Below are positions 22,471 to 32,797 of a DNA stretch of 64,000 bases, in pieces. Position 1 is the first letter of the stretch; every line of letters begins with the position of its first letter. This stretch comes from Agrostemma githago (lineage: Eukaryota > Streptophyta > Magnoliopsida > Caryophyllales > Caryophyllaceae). The notes below the pieces were generated by a model. It did not search any database. It was not told the origin of the DNA and saw only the letters and a program-made list of their open reading frames with translations. The stretch spans positions 40,956,683-41,020,682 of the forward strand of contig OY288250.1 of NCBI GenBank assembly GCA_958450325.1, given 5' to 3'. Position numbers and translations under genes: made by a program.

Positions 22471-22999
22471 TTGTGGACTTATATTCTGACACTTTCAGTT
22501 CACTCCAGTTAGACGGATTCAGTTTAGTTCAGTTCAGTTTAAACACATTCAATTCAGTTTTTTTATGTCATGTTTTTTTTCATCGCGGATGAATCGGTTA
22601 GGATAATAAAGCGAATAAAAAATTACGAGTGAGTCACTGAGTTGAGTTGATTAAAAAAAAATAATACTTAATTTTTTAATCAATTTGAAGTCATTTTTTT
22701 ATATTTAAATGAGTCAAAAATTAATAATCGTATGTACAAAAATTATGATTAATAATCGTAATAAATTCGTTCGTGCCTAATAAAAGACATTTTTATCAAT
22801 CCTCCTCTCCCTCTCTTCCCTCATTCATGTTATCCAAACAACTATCTTTTTTCGCTCCCCTCCCCTCCCCTCCCTTTCCCTCCCCTCCTATTTTGTTATC
22901 CAAACGGACCCTTAGGGAATTAATAACCAAATTTGATGATATAAGCCAAGCGTGTTGGTAGTAGCATTGTTATTGTGGTTCCTCTCAAACGTTGTTTTT

Positions 23000-23512
23000 T
23001 TTTGGGGAAGTGTAACTAGTATATTATTAAATGAATCATTCAAATTACATTATGTATCCATAATTCTGGAGATGAACGTATCATCCCTATTGGAGAGTTT
23101 CCCTTTCTGAACACTATTAAAATACATTTTCAGCTCTTTAATAATGTTTCTACTTATTACTTGAGGCCTTATTAGGACACCTTCCAATCTAAATTTGTTT
23201 CTTTGTTCCCAAATGTAGTATATGGACGCATTTATCACGCTATTGAGAACTGCACGCTGAAGTCTGCTGCCTTTCATCCTATCCCGCTGGACACTACTGA
23301 GCGAATTGCAGAAATCATGCTCCATCCAATCACCCAAGCTCTTCAGAATTATGTTACTATATTCGCACTCCCAGTATAGGTGCTTCCTATCCTCCGGTCT
23401 CTCATTACACACACAACATAAGTCATCATTAGTCAGGTTGAGGCCGTACAGTTTGGTCTTCATTCATCGCGTCATGCTGGTATATCCACGCGATAATTCT
23501 ATGCTTCGGTAC
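23000..23512 (-). mobile_element. Strongly 5'-truncated LINE
   Basis: The 10-bp duplication cgttgttttt (22990-22999 and 23513-23522) flanks a 513-bp LINE end. The T-run at 23000-23003 is its poly-A tail on the minus strand. It contains only the zinc-binding C-terminus of ORF2. It sits between the PIF element and the LRR fragment in the CACTA cargo. Confidence 0.75.
23050..23510 (-). pseudogene. LINE zf-RVT domain fragment
   Basis: The upstream part reads VPKHRIIAWIYQHDAM and, after a frame change near 23463, the frame continues MKTKLYGLNLTNDDLCCVCNE. The C..C...H..C pattern of zf-RVT (CCVCNERPEDRKHLYWEC) follows, then ASIYYIWEQRNKFR. It is the last part of a plant L1 ORF2, separate in sequence from the other two LINEs. 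It has no RT and no start of its own, so it is a dead fragment. Confidence 0.85.
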
Positions 23513-23749
23513 CGTTGTTTTTAACATGTTATCATATATTGAAAGTTAAATTCCTTCAAGCTTAACCCATTAACCGTATCTGTTTTCCAGGGTTGTTGCA
23601 TATGATGATGTTTCAATCAAAATTACGCACTGTGGAATATGTTCCATTGATGTAATTTGGACAAGGATCAGACACATGGGGTGACATCATTATCCCTTCA
23701 ATCCTTGGGAATCTCGGGAATACTGTCTCCGTTCATAAAATAAATCACC

Positions 23750-24215
23750 TTTTTGAGGGAAATCCAACTCCAAAATAACAGCTTTACGGGTATAATCCCT
23801 TCTGAAATCGGTCTGGCTCATAGGTTACATCACCTGTAGATCTATAACAACTCTTTTGAGGGTGAAATTCTGTTGAATATTTCAGGCTGCTCTGATCTTG
23901 TTAAGCTCAGTGCAGGATTCAACAATCAGGTCGGAAGCATCCCGATGGATATCGGTTCTATGGTAACAATCTGACAGGAAATGTACCTACATCTCTAGAA
24001 AACCTGTCGTCACTTTCTGTCTTTCCTGCAGTGTTTAATAATTTGGCTGGTAGCATTCCGAGTAGCTTTGATAAATTGAAATGCCTGAGATATTTGGGAT
24101 TGGCTCAGAACAAGTTGTCCGGATTATTCCAAAACTCCGTTTTCAACCTCCTGACTCTCACTATTACAAATGTTGGAGAACGATTTAGAAGGGAAACTTC
24201 CCTCATACATGGTAG
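23750..24215 (+). pseudogene. Captured leucine-rich-repeat receptor fragment
   Basis: Several LRR units are readable across two or three frames. They include LQNNSFTGIIPSEIG, YNNSFEGEI, GSIPMDIGS, NNLTGNVPTSLENLSSLS, then NNLAGSIPSSFDKLKCLRYL and LAQNKLSGLFQNSVFNL. The LxxNxLxGxIP pattern is that of plant extracellular LRRs as in LRR-XII receptor kinases (EFR/Xa21-like). In-frame stops and frameshifts break it, and there is no signal peptide, transmembrane segment or kinase domain. It is inside the CACTA element and looks like captured host sequence. The longest open piece starts at 24031. Confidence 0.8.
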
Positions 24216-24535
24216 TTATATTTCCTATTTGCTACCCCGCCAAATGCGGCATCATGGAAACGCCTCATGTAAGGGATTTTTTTTGGAGTCGCAAATTGCA
24301 TATTTTCTACTAGTATGCTCCTATTTTCCAGGTTATGCCTTCTGCCCCAGATTTTTGTCCTTACCACACATGCTACTAAAAACAAAATCTTCGCTTAATT
24401 TTGGTGATCAAGATATGCAACTTCAACTTAAAATATATCGATTTTGTTGTTGTTAAAAGTTGATGTAGATCAAAGTTAACAATCGTAGTGGGAGAGGTGG
24501 AGTAATAAGTTAGGTAATTGATTTGTTGCTATTGC
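24216..24535 (+). other. CACTA cargo between LRR and ETF-alpha-like pieces
   Basis: AT-rich sequence without a recognisable protein motif. It ends in a T-rich run and attgcag, a good splice acceptor directly before the ETF-alpha-like exon. It is probably captured intron sequence. Confidence 0.4.
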
Positions 24536-24537
24536 AG

Positions 24538-24621
24538 GTGGCCGATTACAGACTTGTTGGGGATTTTTTCAAGATCATACCAGAGTTGCTTGAGAAATTC
24601 CCAAGAAAAATTAGACGATAA
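24538..24621 (+). pseudogene. Captured last exon of an ETF alpha subunit-like gene
   Basis: After the splice acceptor attgcag the open sequence reads VADYRLVGDFFKIIPELLEK, then FPRKIRR and a stop. From my knowledge of the family, the C-terminus of electron transfer flavoprotein alpha has VADYG[LI]V.DLF..VPE followed by a short lysine-rich tail. The match in length and position up to the stop makes this a confident family call. ETF alpha is a mitochondrial FAD protein that passes electrons to ETF-ubiquinone oxidoreductase. Only the last 27 codons are present, and the usually conserved glycine after VADY is arginine. With no other ETF exon recognised nearby, this is captured exon cargo, not a gene. 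Confidence 0.7.
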
Positions 24622-25180
24622 TGTTGTGCATATGATTGCTGTAGCACTGTATGTATGTTAGTACAATATTGTAATAATCTACACAAGCGTGTAAAGTTTG
24701 TTACAACTCAATCTGTGTATTATTGATATAAATTCAGTAAATGTAGAGTCGTGCTTACTAGACAAGCAAGGAGTTATATTTTGGATCAAAATATATTATT
24801 AATATATTCTTTACAATCAGATTTCCGACGCTTTTACCATTTAACAGTGTTGGTAATTGAATTTTATATTATTATCTCTCGACACATTTAGTAGTAGAAA
24901 GCCGCGCCATTACAAAAAGTTTTGGTCGGAAAATATATCATGACATAGAAAAGCGCCGAGGTTGCATATTTTAGTGTATCATGTGGCCATGCAAAAAAGT
25001 ATCGTTAATAAAAAATCAACGTTTTAATGCAACGAGGATGATGACACAAAAATGCGTTGAGAATTCCTGACGCCCAAAATCTCCACGCTTTCCAGAAGCG
25101 TCGAGAATTAAATTTGTGACACTTTAAAGCGTCGAGAACCTACCTTTAAAGTGTCAAGAAACCAAGGGTTTTGTAGTAGA
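24622..25180. other. CACTA right arm: possible 3' UTR and subterminal repeats
   Basis: The first 200 bp look like the 3' UTR following the ETF-alpha-like exon. From about 24830 copies of a subterminal motif (gcgtcgaga, acgcttt and their inverses) appear on both strands up to the terminal repeat ending at 25180. Such motifs are binding sites for the CACTA TnpA-type protein in known systems. Here that is inference from position. Confidence 0.6.
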
Positions 25181-26515
25181 TCTCTTGATATGGTATGCCG
25201 ATCTCCGTGCCTCGAGTTGGTGCACCAGCCACTGCCCCCCGGGACGGCGGGCAGGTCGCTACTCAAGGCACACCAAGCGAAGATGCAGGAGCCTCAAAAG
25301 CGAAAGAGGAGCCAGAGCGTGGGCTAGATCTAGAGCTCACGCTTGTCCAGGCAGTGCAGGCCGCCAGCTTCTGCTCGGGTATGTTGAATAAAGACGTCAC
25401 TCCTAAAGATCTAGTAGGAGGCATTGCGACAACCCCCCGGCGTCTGGAGTTCCCAAGCTCAACTATGGCCGAGAGAACGAGACGGGAAACTGCGAGGAGG
25501 ATCCAGAGGAAGGTGAAGATGGTTGCCATGGGCTACATACTGGCCAAGAAACGGCTGCACATACATCACCCCGCCAGACTCTGAGCCAGAGAGAAGCTTG
25601 CTCGGTCCACGTAGTGGAGTCCACCGCATCCATCGAGAGGGGATCCATATCTAAAGGCTTAAGAGACCGCCTCAAGCCCAGGGAGCCTGCCTCGAATCGC
25701 CTTGGACCAAACAATCGAGGTATTTGACCGGTTAAAAAGTATGGGGGGGGGGGGGAGGGAAGATGAAGGGTTTATTAAAAAGTATGCTAGCTCGACTTAC
25801 TGGACCCAAGACCAAGTGTCAGCAACCACGAGTAGAACCTGCGCATGCGGTCAGCCACCAATCTGAGCCAAACATACTCATCACCTCAATAATGGGTGGA
25901 AGGATCCGAGAGAAGGTCTTGAAAATCGGCCGGAGCCGACATCCCAAGGTAAGTGCTTAGGACCGCGACATCAATCCCTGGAGAGGAAGTTCGAGGTCGT
26001 AAGTAAACAAAAAAAATCTTACTAGCAGTACACGAATACCGGCGGTCCGAGTCAGCGGGAGATTCAGGCAACTCGGGGCAATCGCTCCAAACAAGCCCGA
26101 CCTAAGGTCCTGGGTAGACCAACGAGAACACCCTTGCATCCGGACGTCCAGAGTTATCCGATCCCAAAGATTTAGATGCCAACGGTGCATTTCGATGGAA
26201 TCACGGACCCGGAAGATCACCTGGCGGCCTACGAAAGCCACATGGGAATATACGATACCGATGATGCAGCCTGGTGCAAGATCTTCCCAACAAACCTCGT
26301 CGGCTTAGCCTAGGGATGGTTCAGAGACCTGTCGAAGGATTCCATATATATCTTCCATGAGCTGATAGAGGTCTTCCTCGATCAGTATGCGGGGAACAAG
26401 AGAAGGCGACTCACTCGCTTTGACCTGATGACCTTACGTCAAAAGGAAGGGGAGTCCATTAGAGAGTACCCACGGAGGTTCAATCTCGAATTCCAATAGG
26501 TAAAAGAAATTGACG
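25181..26515 (+). pseudogene. gag of element F (middle piece)
   Basis: This continues the gag region interrupted by the CACTA. The first part (25195-25584) is a low-complexity charged region. From 26175 the frame reads MPTVHFDGITDPEDHLAAYE, later WFRDLSKDSIYIFHELIEVF, then RRLTRFDLMTLRQKEGESI and YPRRFNLEFQ. This is the Retrotrans_gag (capsid) core of plant Ty3/gypsy elements. Stop codons interrupt it (just before 26175, after LVGLA, and after NLEFQ), and element B interrupts it at 26521. It would form the capsid shell in an intact element. The decay and two large insertions show it is one of the oldest layers in the window. Confidence 0.8.
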
Positions 26516-27602
26516 ATCCCTGATGGTAGGGATTTGTCGTGGAATCCCAACCGATCAATAAATAAACCGGCTAATCCTACGGTAGATAGGGCAAGTCGGA
26601 TCGAATCCGCGGGGACGGTAATGTAAAGCCTAGACTAGGTCGGCCCAAATACTAGACTAAGTCAATGGACTAAGCTAAACTACGGTGATAAGAAGGGGAA
26701 GAGACTAGACTATGACTAAGGAACACAAACAAAGAAACGGGCTAGGATTAGGTCGGGGTCAAAGGGGTAACGGAATGGTCAAGGGATAAATAGAGCGAAG
26801 GAGGTAGTAGGGTAATCTAGGTTGGTCCGGGCTCTCGCAACTTAGACCCACCTAGAGGTTCCACCTAGAACCCACCTCGGCGACACACATGACAAACGGG
26901 GTTCTAGCGCGCTATGGTGACCTAGGTCGCATCCGGGCTCTCGCTACTTAGACCGACCTAGGGGTCGTCCTCACCGGGCTCTCGCAACTTAGTGAGGGAA
27001 CCGAACCCACAAACAAACTATCACCCACAAGAGAAAGGCAAGAAAAACAAGCATTCGCAACACTTAGTCATTCAAGCATTTCAACAAACATGTGATGTGC
27101 ATCAAACAAGAGGAAACCCAAATCTTCCACCAAAATCTCTAACAATCCCTTAATCATCCCATTAACACCCTAATCACCCTACTAACCCTAGCAAGAACAC
27201 TACTCTAACATAATCCAACTAAAACTAACAAGAACAAGAAGATCTAACATAAGAAACCAAACATACATAAACAAACTAGTAATAACAATGAACTAAGAAC
27301 AATAAAATCAACTAAAGATTCAAACTTGAATAACAAAAATAAGATAAAGAGAAAGAGGAATAGGAGAATACCATACTAGTGAAGAAGAAAGAACAAAACT
27401 TGCATTAATGAAGAAAACCCAAAACAAACACCCAAGGTTGTCAATCTTGAATGGATCTTGAAGAATTCCCTTAATACAAGACTAAACTAGGATTAACGAC
27501 TAATTACCGACTAATCTACACTAATCTAATCTAATCTAACCTAAAGTAGTCTAGGGTTTAAGGTCTAATGAAGTGCATAAGCTTTACAAAACAAGGGAAG
27601 AG

Positions 27603-27610
27603 TATATATA
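27603..27610 (-). promoter_or_regulatory. TATA box in LTR of element B
   Basis: The run tatatata lies about 50 bp downstream (on the minus strand) of the palindrome array, as in element A. The matching site in the right LTR is at 33868-33875. Confidence 0.6.
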
Positions 27611-27659
27611 GGGTTACAAGTGGAAAGGAGAAGAAAGAACCAAAGGCGGAGCTGCAGCA

Positions 27660-27812
27660 GGCCCGTCCCGGCCGAGACGGGGTGGTCCCGGTCGGGACGG
27701 GGTCGGTCCCGGTCGGGAAGCCATGCTCCCGGTCGGGATGGGCCCTGTACAGTAGCCTCCTTGTTTGTGTACCTCATCCCGAACGGGATGAGGTCATCCC
27801 GAACGGGATGAG
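27660..27812. repeat. Palindrome array in U3 of element B (left LTR)
   Basis: Six palindromic units are present, including gtcccggtcgggac twice, tcccggtcggga, and two copies of catcccgaacgggatg. The spacing and order match element A, though the sequences between units have diverged. Confidence 0.9.
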
Positions 27813-28150
27813 TCTTGTAGGCCTCCCATATGAACTTTTTGGTCTCTCCTTGTTTCTCATGGGCTTCCCATCGATTCTCAGGACTCGGGATCGGGTCTAG
27901 GAGGCTCGGGATTGGGTCCCAAGGTCTCGGGGTCGATTCCAAGGCATCGAGTTATCGTTCCTTTACTCCGTTGGCTCCAAAATGTGTATGTATCGAGTCG
28001 GAATCGCTCCAACTCTTCCAAATCGGCCTCGGGAACCTGAAACGAACTAAAGGAAGCATACGAAGCCCATAAATCGCTCCCAAGGAGCGATTCCACAAGG
28101 AAAATGGGACTAAAATACTACAAAATAGGCACTACAAACGACACTTATCA

Positions 28151-28163
28151 ACTCCCCCACACT
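28151..28163 (-). promoter_or_regulatory. Polypurine tract of element B
   Basis: The minus strand reads agtgtgggggagt next to the LTR start, identical to element A. Confidence 0.8.
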
Positions 28164-30702
28164 TAACCCTTACTCGCCCTCGAGTAAGCACATACTAACT
28201 ACTATACTAGCCGAATGGGTATTAGCGCACCCTACGCCCTTTCAACTCACACGAATGCACTTTGAGGAAAAGTGCACCCCGCAAGGCAAGTGGGGTCTTG
28301 AGACAAAACTATGGATGCAACCGGACACAAGACACAAAAACAAACAAGCACATAAACAAACAAACAAACAAACAAACACATAATCGGTTGCACCCAAAAG
28401 AAAACAAATACCGCTTTCCTCAAAAAGCGGTGAAAGAAGCACCGGTTTAGGACTCGAGGTAAGTGACAACGTTCCCAAGCTAGCAATACAAACCAAGGTG
28501 GACTAAACCCTAATAGTATGACGATAAAGCAACAAAAACATTGGTAACTTACCTAGGTCCTCCTAACTTTCTAAAAATGTACTGCGGGACGATCGGCGGA
28601 GTGGAAAAGTGAAGAACCACGGTGTTAGTCGACACTGTAGGTAAGTGAGACCCCGCCCCCTTTAGCGTGAGCCAAGAGGGTCGTCCCGTGTCTAAAACCG
28701 CCTAACTAATCCAAGTAAAAAGGTGGAAATAATGCAAAATGAGGGAAGACCGACTAATGCCGCTATCATCCTTCCTCGGGACTCGGTCCTTTGGTAGGCT
28801 CTTCACGGAAAAAGTCGGAAAAAGGCTTATTTTTGTGGGGATTTCTTTTTGTGAGACGGGTTTTCTTTTGGCATTTTCTTTCTTTTTGACATTTTGATTT
28901 GTTTGTTGCCATGCCATTTCTTTTTCTTCTTTTCTATTTTCTTTTTGGCTTTTGTGCCTTTTCTTTTTCTTCATTCTTTTCTTTCTTTCATTTTTCTTTC
29001 TTTTCTTTTCTTTGCCCTTTTTTTGGCAAGATTTGGCTTTTTGGCATTTCTTGACAATTGAGAAAGAGAGAATTCAACAATTTGCATTTTATTTGTGTGG
29101 GTATGTGTAGGAGGTAGGTGAATGGGTAAGTCGGGGTTGCGCATTCCCTTTCAAACCCACAAAAAGTGGAGAACTTGGACTAATCAAACAATCCTAAACA
29201 TGGTCACCTAAGGGACGAGACTCGGTAACCAAGGCCTTTTCACACCGTGGGTGGTCATAATGGTCAAAATGCAAATCCCGTAGTAAATTCCTAGTAAGCT
29301 AGGTGGACTCAAGGTAAAGGACCAACGAAATCATTGATTTAGGGTCATTCTACTAGGCTAAAGTCCAAGACTAAATTTATACAACTAGGAAGGGAAAGTA
29401 GACGCTTGCACACTAGCCTCTAAACCGGGTTTTCGAAGACAGTTTATGCACAAGACACACAACACAACATAAAACAAAGACACGACGAAAACGAACGAAA
29501 GAAAAAGAAGCAAAAGCAACAAAACAAAAACAAAACAACACGAACATATAAACAACACAAACACGACCCCTATCTTCCAAACAAATCACCAAATCAACCG
29601 CAAGTATGTACAAGCTCCACCCGAGCACACCTCAACACAACTTTCTCCAAACTTCACAAGAAATAAAGAGGGGAAAAAGGGATAGAAGATGTTACCGGAT
29701 GTCTTCAAAGCTTTCCAAAATTAACGGTGGTTAAGCAACCTAAAAGGAAAAAGGGGGACAAAACACACACAACAAAACAAATGTACGAAACAATGACACA
29801 CAAAAGGAAAAGACACAAAAGAAAATCTTTTTGAATTTTTGTGAATTTTTTTCAAATTTTTAGGATTTTTGAAGATTTTTTCGAAAAAACTAAGAAAATA
29901 AACTAAACTATACTAGAATATCGCTCCCCTACACTTAAATCGAGCCATGTCCTCATGCTCGATCGTAGGGTGCGGAGAGACAAAAGAAAGAAAAAGAAAC
30001 TACGAAAATAAAACTAAAAATCAAAAATAAAGTGAAGAAAAGGTAGAAGGTGTCCGGCCGGGGTGTAGTCAAGTCACCATGGGCCGAGACGAGAAAGAGA
30101 TATGGATGGGGGAAGAAATAAAAAGAAGGAAATAAAAGGAAATGGGAGGGGAGGGCTAGGTGTAATCAAGTCACCTACCCCGGATTCCGCCTAAATCCGA
30201 CTAAATCCTCAAAAAGAAAGAGTGAAAAACTTGTAAAATTTGGATTTTGAAAATGACTCTCGATGTAGTCACATCATCGAGAGTCGGGAGCAACAACTAC
30301 CGAGGCCTCGAAGGCCACCAAGATACAATGACTCAAGGGGAAGGGGACAAACAAGAGAAAACAAGCAACAAAAGACGGGAAAGTAAGGATAGTTACCCAA
30401 ACCAATTGGTTAGTAACAACGAACTCCATCGTCTTCAATGATCAATATAGGCACGGTGCTTGTCTTCATCATTGCTATCCCGCTTCAAGCTTGATAAAAC
30501 CGCATGGTAGAGGTAGTAATGGTGCAAGGGGGTGGGATTTGATGTGAATATCGGTCTAAAGTGAGGAGGAAATGAGGTTAAGGTATGTAAATGAGGTACA
30601 TGGGTGGTATGATATGAGAAAGGAAGGTAGGGAGGTTAGGTGGGGGTATACAATGGTTGGGTGGGCTTAAATGTCGAAGACGAAGCACCAAAAAGGAGTA
30701 GG
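28164..30702 (-). other. Non-coding internal region of element B
   Basis: This is homologous to 8798-11326 of element A. It includes an acaa-type microsatellite (caaa repeated about six times near 28355-28380), a pyrimidine-rich tract near 28860-29030 and AC-rich sequence near 29450-29560. The block 29940-30170 is almost identical to A at 10555-10795. I see no gene. Confidence 0.75.
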
Positions 30703-30879
30703 GGATCATCCCGGTCGGGATGGATGATCCCGGTCGGGTTGATAAACCCTTCCCGGTCGGGAAGCCTCCTTCCCGATTGGGATGACACTCCAGTGGACTC
30801 GATTTTTGGCACCCTCATCCCGATTGGGACGGCCCCATCCCGGTCGGGACGACACACCCTTCCCGGTCGGGAAGGGTCT
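30703..30879. repeat. Internal palindrome array of element B
   Basis: TCCCGRTCGGGA-type units (tcccggtcggga, tcccgattggga and variants) lie in the same position relative to the ORF as in element A. Confidence 0.85.
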
Positions 30880-31188
30880 TCATGACTCCCATGACCCCAA
30901 AAACCGACTCCCTTACTCACGATCCAAGCTCTATCACTAACCACTCCTTTCTAGGAGTCACCTTCACTTCACCTATCACAATAAACTCAAAGTACACATC
31001 AAATTCACTCCCTCACATCGCTCATCAAAATACCAAATCAATTACAAGAGCTTCACAAAACAACAAAAATCAAGAGAAAAAAAAATCACACAAATACAAA
31101 CACAAGTACTCTAAAGAGAAGAAGAGGGGAATATATAACATGACGGTTCTTTAGAAACTCCGTCAAACCTAGGATGGTGGACTCTCCT

Positions 31189-32541
31189 TCAACCGTAGCC
31201 CTCAAGGGCATGGAGGAGCAAGTCGAACGCGCTACCGACATCATAGTGAAGACCCAAGAAGCGCTCGAGCCTAGCCAACCTCCACGGCCTCCAAGGTGGA
31301 GGCAAGAAGTAGGAATCCCAAGACCCAACGTCATCGTCAAAGTTGTCTCCGGGGTCTATCCATCCTACGAGCTTCACCGACCTCTTCCTCCCTAAGCATT
31401 GCCTCCAATCACAAGCAAGCTTCGTCTCCAAGAAACAAGGCACAAAAAGCGGCTTTGGCCCCATTTCCTTGTTGCACACCCCCACACTTTCCTCAAGTTG
31501 TGGTTCCCCATCTTCATCACTCGGCCCCACATCATCTTGGAGGAGAGGATCGAAACTTCTACCGGCGGTTTCAATCTCTTCCAAACCATCTCTCGGTGTA
31601 CTAGCAAGGGGCTCTTGATGCTTGTCCGAATTATCGCACAAGGGCAACTCGCGGCTAAAAATTTCACCCAACATCCTCACAAATTCCACCAACCCATCCA
31701 ACTCACCATCCTCCTCCAATTCCTCACCAATGTTGCCTTCACCAAGGGTTATCTCCTCATTCGTCTCTTTTTGGGTAGACGATTGAGGTTCTTCAAAGCA
31801 AACTTCTCTATCAAAGGGAACTACATCGGCGGCTTCGTGATTAGGTTGCTCCTCTCTCTCAAGTGGGCACCCTTAATCTAATTGTGATGTTCGGGATAAA
31901 AACATTACGGTTTGAACCGATAATGCATTTAATCGAGCATCCCTCGCCTCGTTTGCCCTTCGAATTTGGACCCATAATTCATTTTGTTGTTTTTGAATTT
32001 GAGTGGCCATTTCTTGGTTGCTCTTTTGCAATTGAAGAAGCGATTGAAACTCCTCCATGTCGGGCAATTGGTGATCATTGGGGTCTTGTAAAGCTCCTTG
32101 ATAATCCTGATGATGCCCAAGGGGTGGGGCATCATATTGTTGGTAGCAAGGTTGGGGTGATTGGTAGTATTGTGGGTCATGGGATTCATATTGTGGTTGG
32201 GGTGTAGGGTAATATTGTGGGTTTTGGGGGTATTGGCTTCCATAAGGTGAATCTTGATTGAACATGGTGGGTTCACAATCAAAGCTTGAGTAATAGTCAC
32301 CATGATCGTAGGATTGGTAATCGTTCACTTGTTGGTAGCCGTTTTCATAGCCTTGAAGATCATATCCACTAGAGTCTTGATCCCCCCAAGAAGCTTGATA
32401 GTAATTAGGAGTCATCATGTCGTAGCTTTGGTTCAAAGAAGAAGAGGGGTAGCTCATATCGGCTTCCATGTGTGGGGAGTTTAGATCAAACCCCATGCTC
32501 GCTCGAAGATCGTAGCTCATACCCGGTTGGAAACCACTCAT
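31189..32541 (-). pseudogene. Orphan protein of non-autonomous LTR element B (one premature stop)
   Basis: The frame starts at 32541 (MSGFQPGMSYDLRAS) and runs about 451 codons to a TGA at 31189-31191. It is interrupted once by a TAA at 31873-31875; the downstream part is in the same frame. The N-terminal half is extremely rich in Y, Q, P and D. Next comes a predicted helix with LLQLQKSNQEMATQIQKQQN and ARDARLNALSVQTVMFLSR, matching the DARINALMAH region of element A. The acidic middle part contains PLFVPCFLETKLACDWR, and the C-terminus YFLPPPWRPWRLARL...DVGSAFDLLLHALEGYG matches the C-terminus of A. Function is unknown. The matching ends despite divergence support a real protein family, with this copy recently broken. 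Confidence 0.7.
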
Positions 32542-32776
32542 TCTAGCAACCGTCCGTTAAAGCGGCTCTAAGTTGCAAGAAGAAGATAGTCACCACCTCT
32601 AAGCACAAACTGTAGACTAAGAACAAACGTGAGAAGTCTAGTGCTTTTTGGGCACTAGACAAGAGAGAAATAAACCACACACACACAAGAAGCAAAGGGA
32701 ACAAAAAGGAAAAAGAAAAACACAAACACAAAGACTAAGTCAAGCAAATAGGAAAACAAAGTCCAAACTAGCACCG

Positions 32777-32794
32777 TCCCCGGCAACGGTGCCA
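32777..32794 (-). promoter_or_regulatory. PBS of element B (tRNA-Asp type)
   Basis: The minus strand reads tggcaccgttgccgggga, one substitution away from the PBS of element A. It lies three bases from the LTR boundary. Confidence 0.88.
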
Positions 32795-32797
32795 AAT

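Larger units (their letters stand above)
17994..22911. mobile_element. PIF/Harbinger (Tourist-like) element with internal insertions
   Basis: The left end reads gggtcggtttggata and the right end is its inverse (tatccaaacggaccc with small changes). Both are flanked by tta (17991-17993 and 22912-22914), the 3-bp TWA target duplication of PIF/Harbinger transposons. GA-rich subterminal sequence (gagggaaatggaggg and its inverse ccctccc) lies at both ends. No transposase was seen, so it is a MITE-like or deletion derivative enlarged by an LTR-like insertion (18086-21379) and a tandem array (21575-22470). Confidence 0.75.
2536..25180. mobile_element. CACTA (En/Spm-type) transposon carrying host gene fragments, with nested insertions
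   Basis: The left end reads CACTACTACAAA, the typical CACTA terminus. The right end reads the inverted TTTGTAGTAG with its last bases decayed. Target-site duplication tct (2533-2535 and 25181-25183) is 3 bp as expected for CACTA. Flanking sequence on both sides is the gag region of element F. Subterminal repeats with cores gacgcttt and gcgtcgaga are dense at 24830-25165 and sparser at 2555-2620. No transposase was seen, so it is non-autonomous. Removing the nested LINEs, LTR element A and PIF element leaves roughly 3.8 kb. That remainder includes an LRR receptor fragment, an ETF-alpha-like last exon and probable introns, so it looks like a gene-capturing (Pack-CACTA) element. Confidence 0.75.
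26521..28150 (-). repeat. 3' LTR of element B (left copy)
   Basis: 1630 bp, starting tgatggtagg and ending acttatca in plus coordinates. It is very similar to the right copy, with small indels. TATA is at 27603-27610 and the palindrome array at 27660-27812. Confidence 0.95.

Noticed and set aside
24031..24456. Functional LRR receptor gene
   Set aside because: Only a few repeats are open, with frameshifts on both sides and no signal peptide, transmembrane segment or kinase. It lies within a transposon.
25195..25584. Separate gene starting MPISVPRVGAP
   Set aside because: It directly follows the right end of the CACTA and continues the gag region of F. It is best read as the low-complexity start of that gag.
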